Source: Thermoanaerobaculum aquaticum
GTDB lineage: Bacteria; Acidobacteriota; Thermoanaerobaculia; Thermoanaerobaculales; Thermoanaerobaculaceae
Assembly: GCF_000687145.1 (NCBI RefSeq)
Contig: NZ_JMFG01000018.1
Span: forward strand, 2,070 to 66,069
Direction of reading: 5' to 3'
DNA: 64,000 nt
Under the pieces are notes generated by a model. The model was not told the origin of the DNA, did no database searches, and saw only the letters and a program-made list of their open reading frames with translations. Position numbers and translations under genes: made by a program. Of this stretch, positions 32,594 to 40,834 are shown piece by piece. The stretch's first letter is position 1; each line of letters starts with the position of its first letter.

Positions 32594-33011
32594 AGAGGGC
32601 CCGGAGCTGGAAAAGCACGTCATCCAGGTACCTGGCTTCCTCGGGCGTAAGCTGGGCCGCCGTTTTTTCCTGAACCACTCCGAGGAGGTCAATGAAGTAC
32701 CTGGCGGTCTCAGGATCACGGCCGCGGCCGGGGATTTGCCCGGACAGAAGCGCCAGGGCTTGCTGGGCGAAGAAATCCACCAAGTCAAAAAACGAGAGGC
32801 GGTTGGGGAGATGCACGCCTCCCCGGCCTTTTTGCGGTTCCTCCTTGGGCACTTCTTGGGTTTTCGGTGCACTTTGCTGCTGCGGGGTTGCCGTGGGTTC
32901 GGTGCTGGCGGGAGGTGCCGGGGGCAAATCCTCCCGGAGCTCGCCATCAGGCGTAAACCATCGGCGATCAATGACCTTGACTGGCTTTTTCTCTTTTTCT
33001 TCCTCGCTCAC
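32574..33011 (-). CDS. DUF1844 domain protein
   Basis: A 145-residue acidic/basic mixed protein with a Pro/Gln-rich linker and a C-terminal DUF1844 region: FFDLVDFFAQQALALLSG, then DPETARYFIDLLGVVQEKT and LTPEEARYLDDVLFQLRALY. DUF1844 is common in acidobacteria, deltaproteobacteria and related phyla; its role is unknown. The GTG start (33009-33011) has GGAGG five bases upstream, so I preferred it to an upstream TTG. It heads the three-gene operon. Confidence 0.85.
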   Translation of the reverse strand: MSEEEKEKKPVKVIDRRWFTPDGELREDLPPAPPASTEPTATPQQQSAPKTQEVPKEEPQKGRGGVHLPNRLSFFDLVDFFAQQALALLSGQIPGRGRDPETARYFIDLLGVVQEKTAAQLTPEEARYLDDVLFQLRALYVQANR

Positions 33012-33154
33012 CGCGCCCTCCTGCAAGCCATCTCATCTTAGCGCGGAATAAGGTACGAAGCCAACGTTCTTGTTGCAAGCCGCGACATTTCCGTTCAGGG
33101 GCTTTGCCCGCGTCGCACTTTTGGGTTGTGCGCTCCATGGTAGGCTGCCCTCCG

Positions 33155-34273
33155 ATGAAGGTACTGGTGGTGGGACCATCATGGCCGTTCCGCGGGGGCA
33201 TTGCCCGCACCACCACCAGCTTAGCCGAGGCGCTGGCCAATCAGAACGCTTTAGCCGGTTTCTGCGTGCCGTTCCGCCAGTACCCCCGCTGGCTTTACCC
33301 CGGGGGAGAGGATCGCGACGAGGCTGCGTGTCCGCGGCTACCGCAGGCCAATGCCTGCTTTTCGCTGTTTGATCCGCTTTCCTGGCGGTTTTTGCGGCGG
33401 GCGATCAAGGACCTTGCTCCACAAGCGCTGGTGCTGCCCCACTGGACCGCAGCCTGGGCGCCTCTGGAGCTGTTCCTGGTGCGACAGGGGGTGCCGGTCT
33501 TTGGGGTGGTGCACAACCCCTTTGACCACTCCGGGGCGGCTTTGAGTCGCTGGGCCAGCCGGGCGGTGCTGGGCCGCTTTCGCGGGTTTTTGACCCACGC
33601 CAAGAGCGTGGCTTGGCAGCTTTCCCGCTGGTTTCCCGAAAAGCCCCTGCGTGTTCATCCGCTGCCGCCACCGCAGGTGACGCCGGTGGCCAGGCATCAG
33701 GCGCGGGAGAAGCTGGGAATAGCGCAAGACGCGGTGGTTTTCCTGTTTTTCGGTTTGGTGCGGCCCTACAAGGGGCTGGACGTGCTTTTGGATGCGGCCC
33801 GCTTGCTTCCCGAGGACCGCAAATGGACGCTGGCGGTGGCGGGCGAGCTTTGGGGTGAGGCCGGGGAGCTGGAGGCGCGCCTTGGCGATGCTTTTTGGCG
33901 GGAGAGGCTGCTGTTTCACCCCCAGTGGGTTCCCGAGGAGGAAAGCAAGCTCTGGTTTTCGGCAGCCGATGTGGTGGTTTTGCCCTACCGCCGGGCCACC
34001 GGTTCAGCGGTAGCGGCGCAAGCACTGGCGTACGGTTTGCCGCTGGTGGCCACCCGCACCGGCGGGCTGGAAGAGGTGGTGGAGGAGGGAGTCAACGGGC
34101 TTTTGGTGGAGCCTTCGGATGTGGAGGGGCTGGCAAAGGCCCTGGAGCAGCTTCTGGACCCGGAAAAACGGGAGCGCCTGGCGACGGGTGCGACGCTCCT
34201 GGGCCGTCGCTGGAGTTGGGATTCCTACGCTTCCTGCCTTCTGGACCTCATCCGCGAGGGTCTTGCTGTTTAG
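33155..34273 (+). CDS. Glycosyltransferase family 4
   Basis: A 372-residue GT-B enzyme. The N-terminal half holds VLVVGPSWPFRGGIA, and the C-terminal half has the sugar-nucleotide site: FGLVRPYKGLDVLLDA, then LPYRRATGSAVAAQALAYGLPLVATRTGGLEEVVEEG. Family 4 enzymes move a sugar from a nucleotide donor to a lipid or polysaccharide; the acceptor is unknown here. I chose the ATG at 33155 because homology begins there. Its stop overlaps the convergent XRE-S24 stop by 4 nt (34270-34273). Confidence 0.9.
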   Translation: MKVLVVGPSWPFRGGIARTTTSLAEALANQNALAGFCVPFRQYPRWLYPGGEDRDEAACPRLPQANACFSLFDPLSWRFLRRAIKDLAPQALVLPHWTAAWAPLELFLVRQGVPVFGVVHNPFDHSGAALSRWASRAVLGRFRGFLTHAKSVAWQLSRWFPEKPLRVHPLPPPQVTPVARHQAREKLGIAQDAVVFLFFGLVRPYKGLDVLLDAARLLPEDRKWTLAVAGELWGEAGELEARLGDAFWRERLLFHPQWVPEEESKLWFSAADVVVLPYRRATGSAVAAQALAYGLPLVATRTGGLEEVVEEGVNGLLVEPSDVEGLAKALEQLLDPEKRERLATGATLLGRRWSWDSYASCLLDLIREGLAV

Positions 34274-34944
34274 GGGCCGTGCTTTCCTGGCATCCACCAC
34301 ACCACCCGCCCCAAAACCACCTCCGACAAAGGCTGCCCTGGGCGCAGGCGAATGGCCCGGGGGAGGTGGGCGGGGTTGTCGGAAAGCAAAATCAAAACCC
34401 GTGAGGAAGGGTCCAGGACCAAGCGCTTGATGGTGCAGCCCAAGCTGTCCCCGGCTTCCTCCCGAACCGCGTAGATTTGCTTAGGGGTAATGTGCTCCAC
34501 TGGCGTGAGATCGAGAAGCACCGTGGCCCCCGGGGGGATGGTGTCGGCCATGGAGTCCTGGTCTTTGCCCAGCCGCACCAACACCGCCCGGGAGGGTTCC
34601 ACCCCGAGGGTTTTCAAGAGGGTTGCGGGGAGCGGTTCGTAGCCTTCCACGTGGTCGTTCACGAAGGCCGGTGGGCCAGCGGCAATGCGGTCGGCCACCA
34701 GGGGGACGGGCACGGTTTCGGCGGAGGGGGCAGCGGGGGGCTCTTCCCCTAGGAGATGGGCCACGGTGGTTCCCAAAGCCGAAGCGAGCCGGCGGAGCAC
34801 GGCAACCGTAGGTAGCGACTGGCCCCTTTCAATTTGCGCCAGGAAGTTCCGGGACACCCCGGCGCGGCGGGCTAGGGCTTCTTGGGAGAGCCCCGCCAGC
34901 TTCCGCAGGTGCCGGAGTCGCCAGGAAAGCTGTTCTGTGGTCAT
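34270..34944 (-). CDS. XRE-S24 repressor, LexA-like self-cleaving regulator
   Basis: A 224-residue protein with an N-terminal XRE helix-turn-helix (LSQEALARRAGVSRNFLAQIE, ~19-39 in part) and a C-terminal S24 peptidase domain. The cleavage region is LexA-like: VADRIAAGPPAF puts Ala89-Gly90 where LexA has its AAG site, and HVEGYEPLP matches HIEGHYQVD. The dyad is present: Ser131 in DSMADTIPPG and Lys173 in TIKRL. It should bind operators as a dimer and cut itself on RecA activation. It is divergent from imuA-imuB-dnaE2. This XRE-S24 pairing replaces a conventional LexA; Lactococcus HdiR is a known precedent for the architecture. Confidence 0.92.
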   Translation of the reverse strand: MTTEQLSWRLRHLRKLAGLSQEALARRAGVSRNFLAQIERGQSLPTVAVLRRLASALGTTVAHLLGEEPPAAPSAETVPVPLVADRIAAGPPAFVNDHVEGYEPLPATLLKTLGVEPSRAVLVRLGKDQDSMADTIPPGATVLLDLTPVEHITPKQIYAVREEAGDSLGCTIKRLVLDPSSRVLILLSDNPAHLPRAIRLRPGQPLSEVVLGRVVWWMPGKHGP

Positions 34945-34962
34945 TTGACCTCCACAGTGGTC

Positions 34963-34991
34963 AATATCGTGTGTGGTTCGAAGTTTGTCAA
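34963..34991 (-). promoter_or_regulatory. Promoter of the XRE-S24 repressor gene
   Basis: On the minus strand TTGACA (34986-34991), a 17-bp spacer and GATATT (34963-34968). The mRNA would start close to the ATG at 34944, whose GGAGG ribosome site sits inside an operator dyad. Confidence 0.7.
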
Positions 34992-35000
34992 CTATAGTGG

Positions 35001-35029
35001 TTGACATCTATAGAGGTCAGCCTTACATT
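35001..35029 (+). promoter_or_regulatory. Promoter of imuA-imuB-dnaE2
   Basis: TTGACA (35001-35006), a 17-bp spacer and TACATT (35024-35029). Its -35 is one arm of the 34986-35006 dyad, so repressor binding would block it. Confidence 0.75.
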
Positions 35030-35065
35030 AGGGTTGACCACGATGGTGTTCCATCGGGGGTGGTT

Positions 35066-35770
35066 ATGAGCGCTCGTCCCGTCCTCCTGCCGCTTGGGGA
35101 TGACCCCTCCTGGCGCCAGCTTACCCAGCGCTGGCGCTTCCAGGAGGAGCACCGTCCCCGCTTGAGCACCGGGGAGGAAACCATGGATGCCCTGCTGGCC
35201 GGAGGGTGGCCGGTGGGCAAGGTGGCGGAGCTGGTGGGGGCGGCAAGCTCGGGAAAAACCAGCCTGGCGGTAGCCACCGTGGCGGCGGCCACGGCCCGCG
35301 ATGAGCTGGCTCTGTGGGTGGATGCTTCGGGGCAGTTCGATGCTGCTTCCCTGGTGGCTGCGGGGGTGCGCTTGGAGCAGCTGCTGCTGGTCCAGGCTGG
35401 GGAACCGGGGCAAGCGGTGCGGGCGGTGGAGCTGGTGCTGGAGGCGGGGGGGTTCACGGTGGTGGTGGTGGACCTGGGAGGGGAGGAACCCCGGGAGGGC
35501 AGGGGCTTTCGCCAGGAGGAGCGGGCCCGCTTGCCGCTCCGTTTGGCACGGGCGGTGGAGCGGGCTGGAGTGGTGGGGCTGGTGCTCACCCCCAAACCGT
35601 GGGTGGGGACCTGGGCAGGGGTGCAGGTGGTGTTTTCTCCGGGCAAGCCCCGATTTGTGAAGGAGGAGGGGGCTGGTTTTTGGTTTGCCGGTTTCACGGT
35701 GCAAGCCCAGGTGGAGCGGGGAAAGGGGCAGCAGGTGGGGCGGAGGGTGGCGTGGGTGGCGGGAGGGTAA
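35066..35770 (+). CDS. imuA: ImuA-like RecA-fold mutagenesis protein
   Basis: The 234-residue protein is a shortened RecA-like ATPase-fold protein: VAELVGAASSGKTSLAVA holds a Walker A (GAASSGKT, 58-65), followed by ELALWVDASGQFDAASL and VVVVDLGG. ImuA-type proteins work with ImuB and DnaE2 in damage-induced mutagenesis. The family is variable, so the name follows from the RecA-like fold and gene order. I start it at ATG 35066 with GGGGGTGG upstream; a longer frame overlaps the operator and promoter and is unlikely. The next gene begins 1 nt after its stop. Confidence 0.88.
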   Translation: MSARPVLLPLGDDPSWRQLTQRWRFQEEHRPRLSTGEETMDALLAGGWPVGKVAELVGAASSGKTSLAVATVAAATARDELALWVDASGQFDAASLVAAGVRLEQLLLVQAGEPGQAVRAVELVLEAGGFTVVVVDLGGEEPREGRGFRQEERARLPLRLARAVERAGVVGLVLTPKPWVGTWAGVQVVFSPGKPRFVKEEGAGFWFAGFTVQAQVERGKGQQVGRRVAWVAGG

Positions 35771-37240
35771 ATGCGAATCGCAAGCCTCCTGGTGCCCGAT
35801 TTTCCGCTGGCGGCGCTCATCCGCAGCTTTCCTGAGCTGCGGGAACGGCCGGTGGCGGTGGCGGCAGGACCCTCTCCCCGCGACACCGTACTGGCTGCCA
35901 GTCCGGAGGCGCAAGCCTTAGGGGTGAGTGCGGGGATGACCGCCGCCCAGGCCCGGCAGGTGGACGGGAGGGTGGCGGTGAGGACGGTGCCCAAGGAGGT
36001 GCAGGCAGCCGCCAGCGCTGCCCTGGTGGAGGTGGCGGGGAGCTTTTCCCCTCACTTGCGCCAGGTCCAGCCGGGTCTGGTGTGGTTGAAGGTGGACGGC
36101 CTGGAGGGCCACTTTGCCGAAGAGCAGGCCTTGGCTTTGGAGATCTGGCGCCGCTGTTTCCGGGTAGGGCTGGCAGCGCATGTGGGCATTGGCAACAGCG
36201 GCCAGCTGGCCACGGTGGCCGCCCGCACCGGTGAGGTGGTGGTGGTGCCCCAGGGGGCCGAAGCTGGGTTTTTGGCGCCGCTGGCGGTCACACTGGCGGA
36301 GCCTTCCGCCGGGTGCGGGCACACGCTTGCGCTTTGGGGTGTGCGCACGTTCGGGGCTTTGGCCAAGCTGCCCCGAGAAGAGGTGGTGGCCAGGCTGGGA
36401 GAAGAAGGGCTGCGGCTCCACCGCCTGGCCTGCGGCGAAGGGGAGGATTTTGTTCCCGATCCCCCTGGCGAGGAGCTGAGGGAAGGGGTGTGGCTGGAGG
36501 AAGCGGTGCCCTCCCTGGAAGGGTGCCTGTTTGTGCTGCACGGGGTCCTTTCCCGCCTGGCCGAGCGGTTGCGGTTGCGGGGGGAGGGGTTTGCCCGGGT
36601 GAGGGTGGAACTGGCGCTGGAAGGCGGTGGAAAACGGGAGTACCGCCTGCCGCTTCTGGCACCCACCGACGAAGTGCCGGCCCTGTTGGCCTTAGCCCGC
36701 CTGATGTTTGCAGCTGCCCCACCGGGGGAAGCGGTGGAGGGGGTGGTGGTGGAAGCGCAGGGAGGTGTGGTGCGCTCGGTGCAGGGCTCGCTTTTTGGCC
36801 CACCCCGCCCTCACCCCGGTTCGCTGGCGGCAGCGTTGGTGCGGCTTTCAGCCATCGTGGGGCCGGAGCGGGTGGGGCAACCGCAGCTCGCCAACTCCCA
36901 CCGCCCCAGCGCGTGGAAGCTGGTGCCCTTTGCGCTCAGTTGGGAAAAGAAAAAAGAAAGCCCGTTGCCAGCGGAAAAGCCTCCGGTGCTGCGCCTCTGG
37001 CAGCCACCAAAGCCGGCCCAGGTGACGGTGGTGGGAGGCAAACCGGTGGCGGTGCGGGTGAACGGCAGCGGGGGCGTGGTGGTGGCGTGGGCGGGGCCTT
37101 ACCGGTGGCAGGGGGAGTGGTGGGGAGAGGGCGCTTTTGACCGGGACGATTACGACGTGGCCACCGCGGACGGGGCGGTTTGGCGCCTTTTTTACCACCG
37201 CAAGGAAAAGCGCTGGTACGTGGACGGGGTTTATGACTAA
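35771..37240 (+). CDS. imuB: ImuB, catalytically inactive Y-family polymerase-like protein
   Basis: A 489-residue Y-family-fold protein. The N terminus IASLLVPDFPLAAL aligns with the polymerase palm but without the usual metal-binding motif, and the second acidic motif is replaced by LKVDGLEGHF, so it should not polymerise, as known for ImuB. Near residue 338 the segment VQGSLFGP looks like a beta-clamp-binding motif. The C terminus has the ImuB-type VRVNGSGG and GPYRWQGEWW. It is thought to bridge DnaE2 and the clamp. It overlaps dnaE2 by 8 nt. Confidence 0.9.
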   Translation: MRIASLLVPDFPLAALIRSFPELRERPVAVAAGPSPRDTVLAASPEAQALGVSAGMTAAQARQVDGRVAVRTVPKEVQAAASAALVEVAGSFSPHLRQVQPGLVWLKVDGLEGHFAEEQALALEIWRRCFRVGLAAHVGIGNSGQLATVAARTGEVVVVPQGAEAGFLAPLAVTLAEPSAGCGHTLALWGVRTFGALAKLPREEVVARLGEEGLRLHRLACGEGEDFVPDPPGEELREGVWLEEAVPSLEGCLFVLHGVLSRLAERLRLRGEGFARVRVELALEGGGKREYRLPLLAPTDEVPALLALARLMFAAAPPGEAVEGVVVEAQGGVVRSVQGSLFGPPRPHPGSLAAALVRLSAIVGPERVGQPQLANSHRPSAWKLVPFALSWEKKKESPLPAEKPPVLRLWQPPKPAQVTVVGGKPVAVRVNGSGGVVVAWAGPYRWQGEWWGEGAFDRDDYDVATADGAVWRLFYHRKEKRWYVDGVYD

Positions 37241-40200
37241 GGTTTTGCCTTACTGCGAGCTCCACGCTCACTCGGCCTTTTCCTTTTTGGAAGGGGCCTG
37301 TGAGCCCGAAACCCTGGCCGAAAGGGCACAGGAGCTTGCTTTGCCGGCGGTGGCCCTGGTGGACCGCGGTGGGGTGTACGGCTTGCCGCGCTTTGCCAAG
37401 GCTTGCCGGGAGGTGGGCGTAGAAGCCCTGGCCGGTGCTGAGGTGCCGCTGGAGGACGGCTCCCGTTTGCCGCTTTTGGTGAGGGATCCCAGAGGCTGGT
37501 CCAACCTTTGCCGGCTGCTCACCACGGCTGCGCTGGGCCGCCCCAAGGGACAGGCGGCCGTCAGCTGGGAGCAGGTCCAGCACCACGCTGCCGGGCTTTT
37601 GGCCCTCACCGGTTGGGAGGAAGGGCCTTTGCTGCGGGCCTGGCGCCGGGGTGGGGAGGAAGCAGCGGGTAGCCTGCTTGCCCAGCTTGTGGCTTGCTTT
37701 GGCAAGGAAAACCTGGCGGTGGAGGTTTGCCGGCAGCTGGTGCGGGGGGAGGAAAGGGCCATTGCCGCCGTGGTGCGGCTGGCCCGCCGGTTTGGGCTGC
37801 CTCTGGTGGCAACGACCAACGCGCTTTTGGCTCGCGAGGAAGACGGGATGGTAGCGGATTGCTTTACGTGCCTTAAGGAAAAAACCACCTTGGATCAGGC
37901 TGGAAAGCTTCTGGCCCCCAACCGGGCGAGGGTTTTGCGGGGTGCCCAAGCCATGAGCGCGCTTTTTTCTGAGCTGCCGGAAGCGGTGAGCAACACCGTG
38001 AAGGTTGCCGAACGCTGCACCTTCCGCCTTTCCCAGTTGCCCTACCGCTTCCCCCGGGCGGAGGTGGGCCCCGGGAGAAGCGAAGCCGAAGAGCTGCGGG
38101 CGCGGGTGTGGGAGGGGGCAAAAACCAGGTACCGGCAGATCACACCCCGGGTGCGGGCGCAGCTGGAGCGGGAGCTGGCGCTCATCGAAAAGCTGTCCTT
38201 GAGCGGCTACTTCTTGGTAGTGCACGACATCGTGCGTTTCTGCCAGAAAGAAGGAATCATGGTGCAGGGTCGCGGTTCAGCTGCCAACTCTGCCGTGTGT
38301 TACGCGCTTTCCATCACCAACGTGGATCCCATTGCCTATGACCTGCTGTTCGAGCGCTTCCTTTCGGAAGAGCGGGGGGAATGGCCCGATATTGACCTGG
38401 ACTTGCCCTCGGGTGACGAACGGGAAAAGGTCATCCAGCACGTGTACCGCACCTACGGTGAGCGGGGGGCGGGGATGACGGCAGTGGTGGTTTGTTACCG
38501 GGCGCGGGCGGCGGTGCGGGAAGCGGGAAAGGTGCTGGGGTTTGATCCCGAACGCTTGGAAAAGCTTTCGGCCATGCTTTCGGGGTGGGGCTTTGAGCGC
38601 GATCCCCGGGAAGAGCTGCCGCAGCACATGCGGGCGGTGGGGTTGGATCCCGAGGAAAGGCGGGGCCAGCACTTCGTGGAGCTGGTGGCGCGGCTTTCCG
38701 GGCTTCCCCGCCACTTGGGGCAGCACACCGGTGGCATGGTGCTGGCGGCAGGACGATTGGACGACGTGGTGCCGCTGGAGCCAGCTTCCATGCCCGGGCG
38801 GGTGGTGATCCAGTGGGACAAGGACGACTGTGCGGATTTGGGGATCATCAAGGTGGACCTTTTGGGCTTGGGCATGATGCAGGTGCTGGAAATGGCGGTT
38901 CCCCTCATCCGCCAACACGAGGGGGTGGAGGTGGACTACGCCCACCTGCCGGCGGACGACCCGGCGGTGTACGACATGCTGTGCCGCGCCGATACGGTGG
39001 GGGTTTTCCAAGTGGAAAGCCGGGCGCAAATGGCCACCCTGCCCCGCATGCAGCCCCGGCGCTTTTACGACTTGGTGGTGGAGGTGGCCATCATTCGCCC
39101 GGGCCCCATCGTGGGCAAGATGGTGCACCCGTACCTCAACCGCCGCTTGGGCCGGGAACCGGTCACCTACCCCCACCCCGACCTCCAGCCCATCCTGGAG
39201 CGTACCCTGGGTGTGCCGCTGTTTCAGGAGCAGCTCATGCGGGTGGCCATGGTGGCGGCGGGCTTCACCGGGGGTCAAGCGGAGGAGCTGCGCCGGGCCA
39301 TGGGGGCCAAGCGCTCCCTGGAGCGCATGAAGAAGCTGGAGCGACAGCTGCGGGAGGGGATGGCCGCTCGCGGCATTACCGGCAAGGCCGCCGACGACAT
39401 CGTGCAGGGCATTACCTCTTTTGCCCTTTACGGCTTTCCCGAATCCCACGCCGCTTCCTTTGCCCTCATTGCCTACGCTTCGGCCTACCTCAAGGCCCAC
39501 CATCCGGCGGCGTTTTACTGTGCTCTGCTGTCGGCCTGGCCCATGGGCTTTTACCACCCGGCCACCATCGTCCAGGACGCCCGGCGGCATGGGGTGCGGG
39601 TGTTGCCGGTGGATGTCAACTGCTCCCAGTGGCTTTGCACCCTGGAGCGGGATGATCAGGGGAAGCTGGCGGTGCGGTTGGGCTTTAAGTTCGTGAAGGG
39701 ACTGCGGCGGGAGGTAGCGGAAAACCTGGCGCGGGAAGCGCAAAAACAACCTTTTGCCAGCGTGGAAGACCTCCTGCGGCGGGGTGGGCTCAACCGCCGG
39801 GAGCTGGAGGTTCTGGCCAGCATTGGGGCCTGTGCCAGCCTGGGGGAAACCCGGCGGGCAGCGCTCTGGCAGGTCAGCGCCTTTGACGGCCGTAGTCGCC
39901 CGTTGCAGCAGGCCATGGGGTGGGGGAAAAGCCCCAGCCCGCTGCCGGACATGGACTTGCGGGAACGGTACGTGGCCGATTTTGAGGGTACGGGCTTAAC
40001 CGTAGGCCGTCACCCCCTGCACATGTTTCGCTCCGCCCTGCAAAAGCGAGGGGTTTTGTCCGCTTGTGAGGTGGCCCGGTGCCGTCATGGGCAGAGGGTT
40101 AAGGTAGGCGGCGTGGTCATCGTCCGGCAACGCCCCAGCACCGCCAAGGGGATGTGCTTTGCCACGCTGGAAGACGAAAGCGGCTTCGTGAACGTGGTGT

Positions 40201-40367
40201 TTGCCCCCGATCTCTTCACCAAGGAACGGGCAACTATCACCACCTCGGCGCTTCTGGAGGTGGATGGCGTCGTGCAGAGCCGGGACGGCGTTTTGACCGT
40301 GCGGGCCCTGGCCGCTCGTCCGCTGGTGCTTCCCACCCCGGCCTGTGACTCCCGGGATTTTCACTGA
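37233..40367 (+). CDS. dnaE2: Error-prone DNA polymerase DnaE2 (ImuC)
   Basis: A 1044-residue C-family polymerase: PHP domain (CELHAHSAFSFLEGA), polymerase palm with the active-site PDIDLDLPSGDE near 386 and VQGRGSAANSAVCYALSITNVDP, fingers, a helix-hairpin-helix region and an OB fold (VKVGGVVIVRQRPSTAKGMCFATLEDE). Length is typical of DnaE2 (~1050) and shorter than replicative DnaE (~1160). With ImuA/ImuB it copies past lesions at the cost of mutation. The ATG at 37233 overlaps the imuB stop by 8 nt, and the three genes form one operon. Confidence 0.96.
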   Translation: MTKVLPYCELHAHSAFSFLEGACEPETLAERAQELALPAVALVDRGGVYGLPRFAKACREVGVEALAGAEVPLEDGSRLPLLVRDPRGWSNLCRLLTTAALGRPKGQAAVSWEQVQHHAAGLLALTGWEEGPLLRAWRRGGEEAAGSLLAQLVACFGKENLAVEVCRQLVRGEERAIAAVVRLARRFGLPLVATTNALLAREEDGMVADCFTCLKEKTTLDQAGKLLAPNRARVLRGAQAMSALFSELPEAVSNTVKVAERCTFRLSQLPYRFPRAEVGPGRSEAEELRARVWEGAKTRYRQITPRVRAQLERELALIEKLSLSGYFLVVHDIVRFCQKEGIMVQGRGSAANSAVCYALSITNVDPIAYDLLFERFLSEERGEWPDIDLDLPSGDEREKVIQHVYRTYGERGAGMTAVVVCYRARAAVREAGKVLGFDPERLEKLSAMLSGWGFERDPREELPQHMRAVGLDPEERRGQHFVELVARLSGLPRHLGQHTGGMVLAAGRLDDVVPLEPASMPGRVVIQWDKDDCADLGIIKVDLLGLGMMQVLEMAVPLIRQHEGVEVDYAHLPADDPAVYDMLCRADTVGVFQVESRAQMATLPRMQPRRFYDLVVEVAIIRPGPIVGKMVHPYLNRRLGREPVTYPHPDLQPILERTLGVPLFQEQLMRVAMVAAGFTGGQAEELRRAMGAKRSLERMKKLERQLREGMAARGITGKAADDIVQGITSFALYGFPESHAASFALIAYASAYLKAHHPAAFYCALLSAWPMGFYHPATIVQDARRHGVRVLPVDVNCSQWLCTLERDDQGKLAVRLGFKFVKGLRREVAENLAREAQKQPFASVEDLLRRGGLNRRELEVLASIGACASLGETRRAALWQVSAFDGRSRPLQQAMGWGKSPSPLPDMDLRERYVADFEGTGLTVGRHPLHMFRSALQKRGVLSACEVARCRHGQRVKVGGVVIVRQRPSTAKGMCFATLEDESGFVNVVFAPDLFTKERATITTSALLEVDGVVQSRDGVLTVRALAARPLVLPTPACDSRDFH

Positions 40368-40428
40368 ACCCCTTACCTTGCTTCAGCTCCAGCTATGGAA
40401 CAACCCGCCCTTCAAGCTGCCGGGGCGT

Positions 40429-40785
40429 TCAGGAAGCAAGCTCCCCGCGCTCCTCCAGGGTTTTGAGCGTTAGCGCAGCGTGTCGGAGGTGAGGGATGAC
40501 GATGGAACCACCCACCACCAGCGCCACGTTCATGGCATCCACCAGCTCCTCCTTTCGCCACCCCGCCTTAGCGCACTGGATGAGGTGGTAGTCCACGCAG
40601 TCGTTGCAGCGCAGCACCAGCGAAGCCACCAGCCCCAAAAGCTCTTTAACCTTTGCTGGCAGAGCCCCGTCGCGGTAGGTGTTGGTGTCCAGGTTGTAAA
40701 AGCGCTTGATGCCCAGATGGTCGAGGTCCAAAACGGCCCTGTTGCCTTCTTCCCTGCGGGATTGAAACTCATCAACGCGATCCAC
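40429..40785 (-). CDS. AhpD-like carboxymuconolactone decarboxylase family protein
   Basis: The 118-residue protein has the AhpD-type CxxCxxxH motif (CNDCVDYHLIQC) in an all-helical context (LLGLVASLVLRCNDC, then WRKEELVDAMNVALVVGG). Members reduce peroxidase partners or act on small carboxylates; the partner is not visible. I chose the GTG at 40783-40785 (GGAGGT upstream). It sits alone between dnaE2 and the PBP4 gene. Confidence 0.85.
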   Translation of the reverse strand: MDRVDEFQSRREEGNRAVLDLDHLGIKRFYNLDTNTYRDGALPAKVKELLGLVASLVLRCNDCVDYHLIQCAKAGWRKEELVDAMNVALVVGGSIVIPHLRHAALTLKTLEERGELAS

Positions 40786-40834
40786 GGCGCACCTCCTGAA
40801 ACGTCCCCTCGCTGCAAGCGTACAATACCGCGCC

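Larger units (their letters stand above)
34945..35041. promoter_or_regulatory. Operator region of the SOS-like divergent module
   Basis: Five copies of the core GWGGTYRA (one ends in G rather than A): plus strand 34957-34964, 34997-35004 and 35013-35020; minus strand 34945-34952 and 35034-35041. Two form dyads: TTGACC-N8-GGTCAA (34945-34964), which also covers the repressor's ribosome site, and TGTCAAC-N7-GTTGACA (34986-35006), which contains both -35 boxes. These are the likely binding sites of the XRE-S24 protein. Confidence 0.75.

Noticed and set aside
34973-35065. A longer ImuA beginning at 34973
   Set aside because: It would place the start codon upstream of the promoter and over the operator; the 35066 ATG fits.
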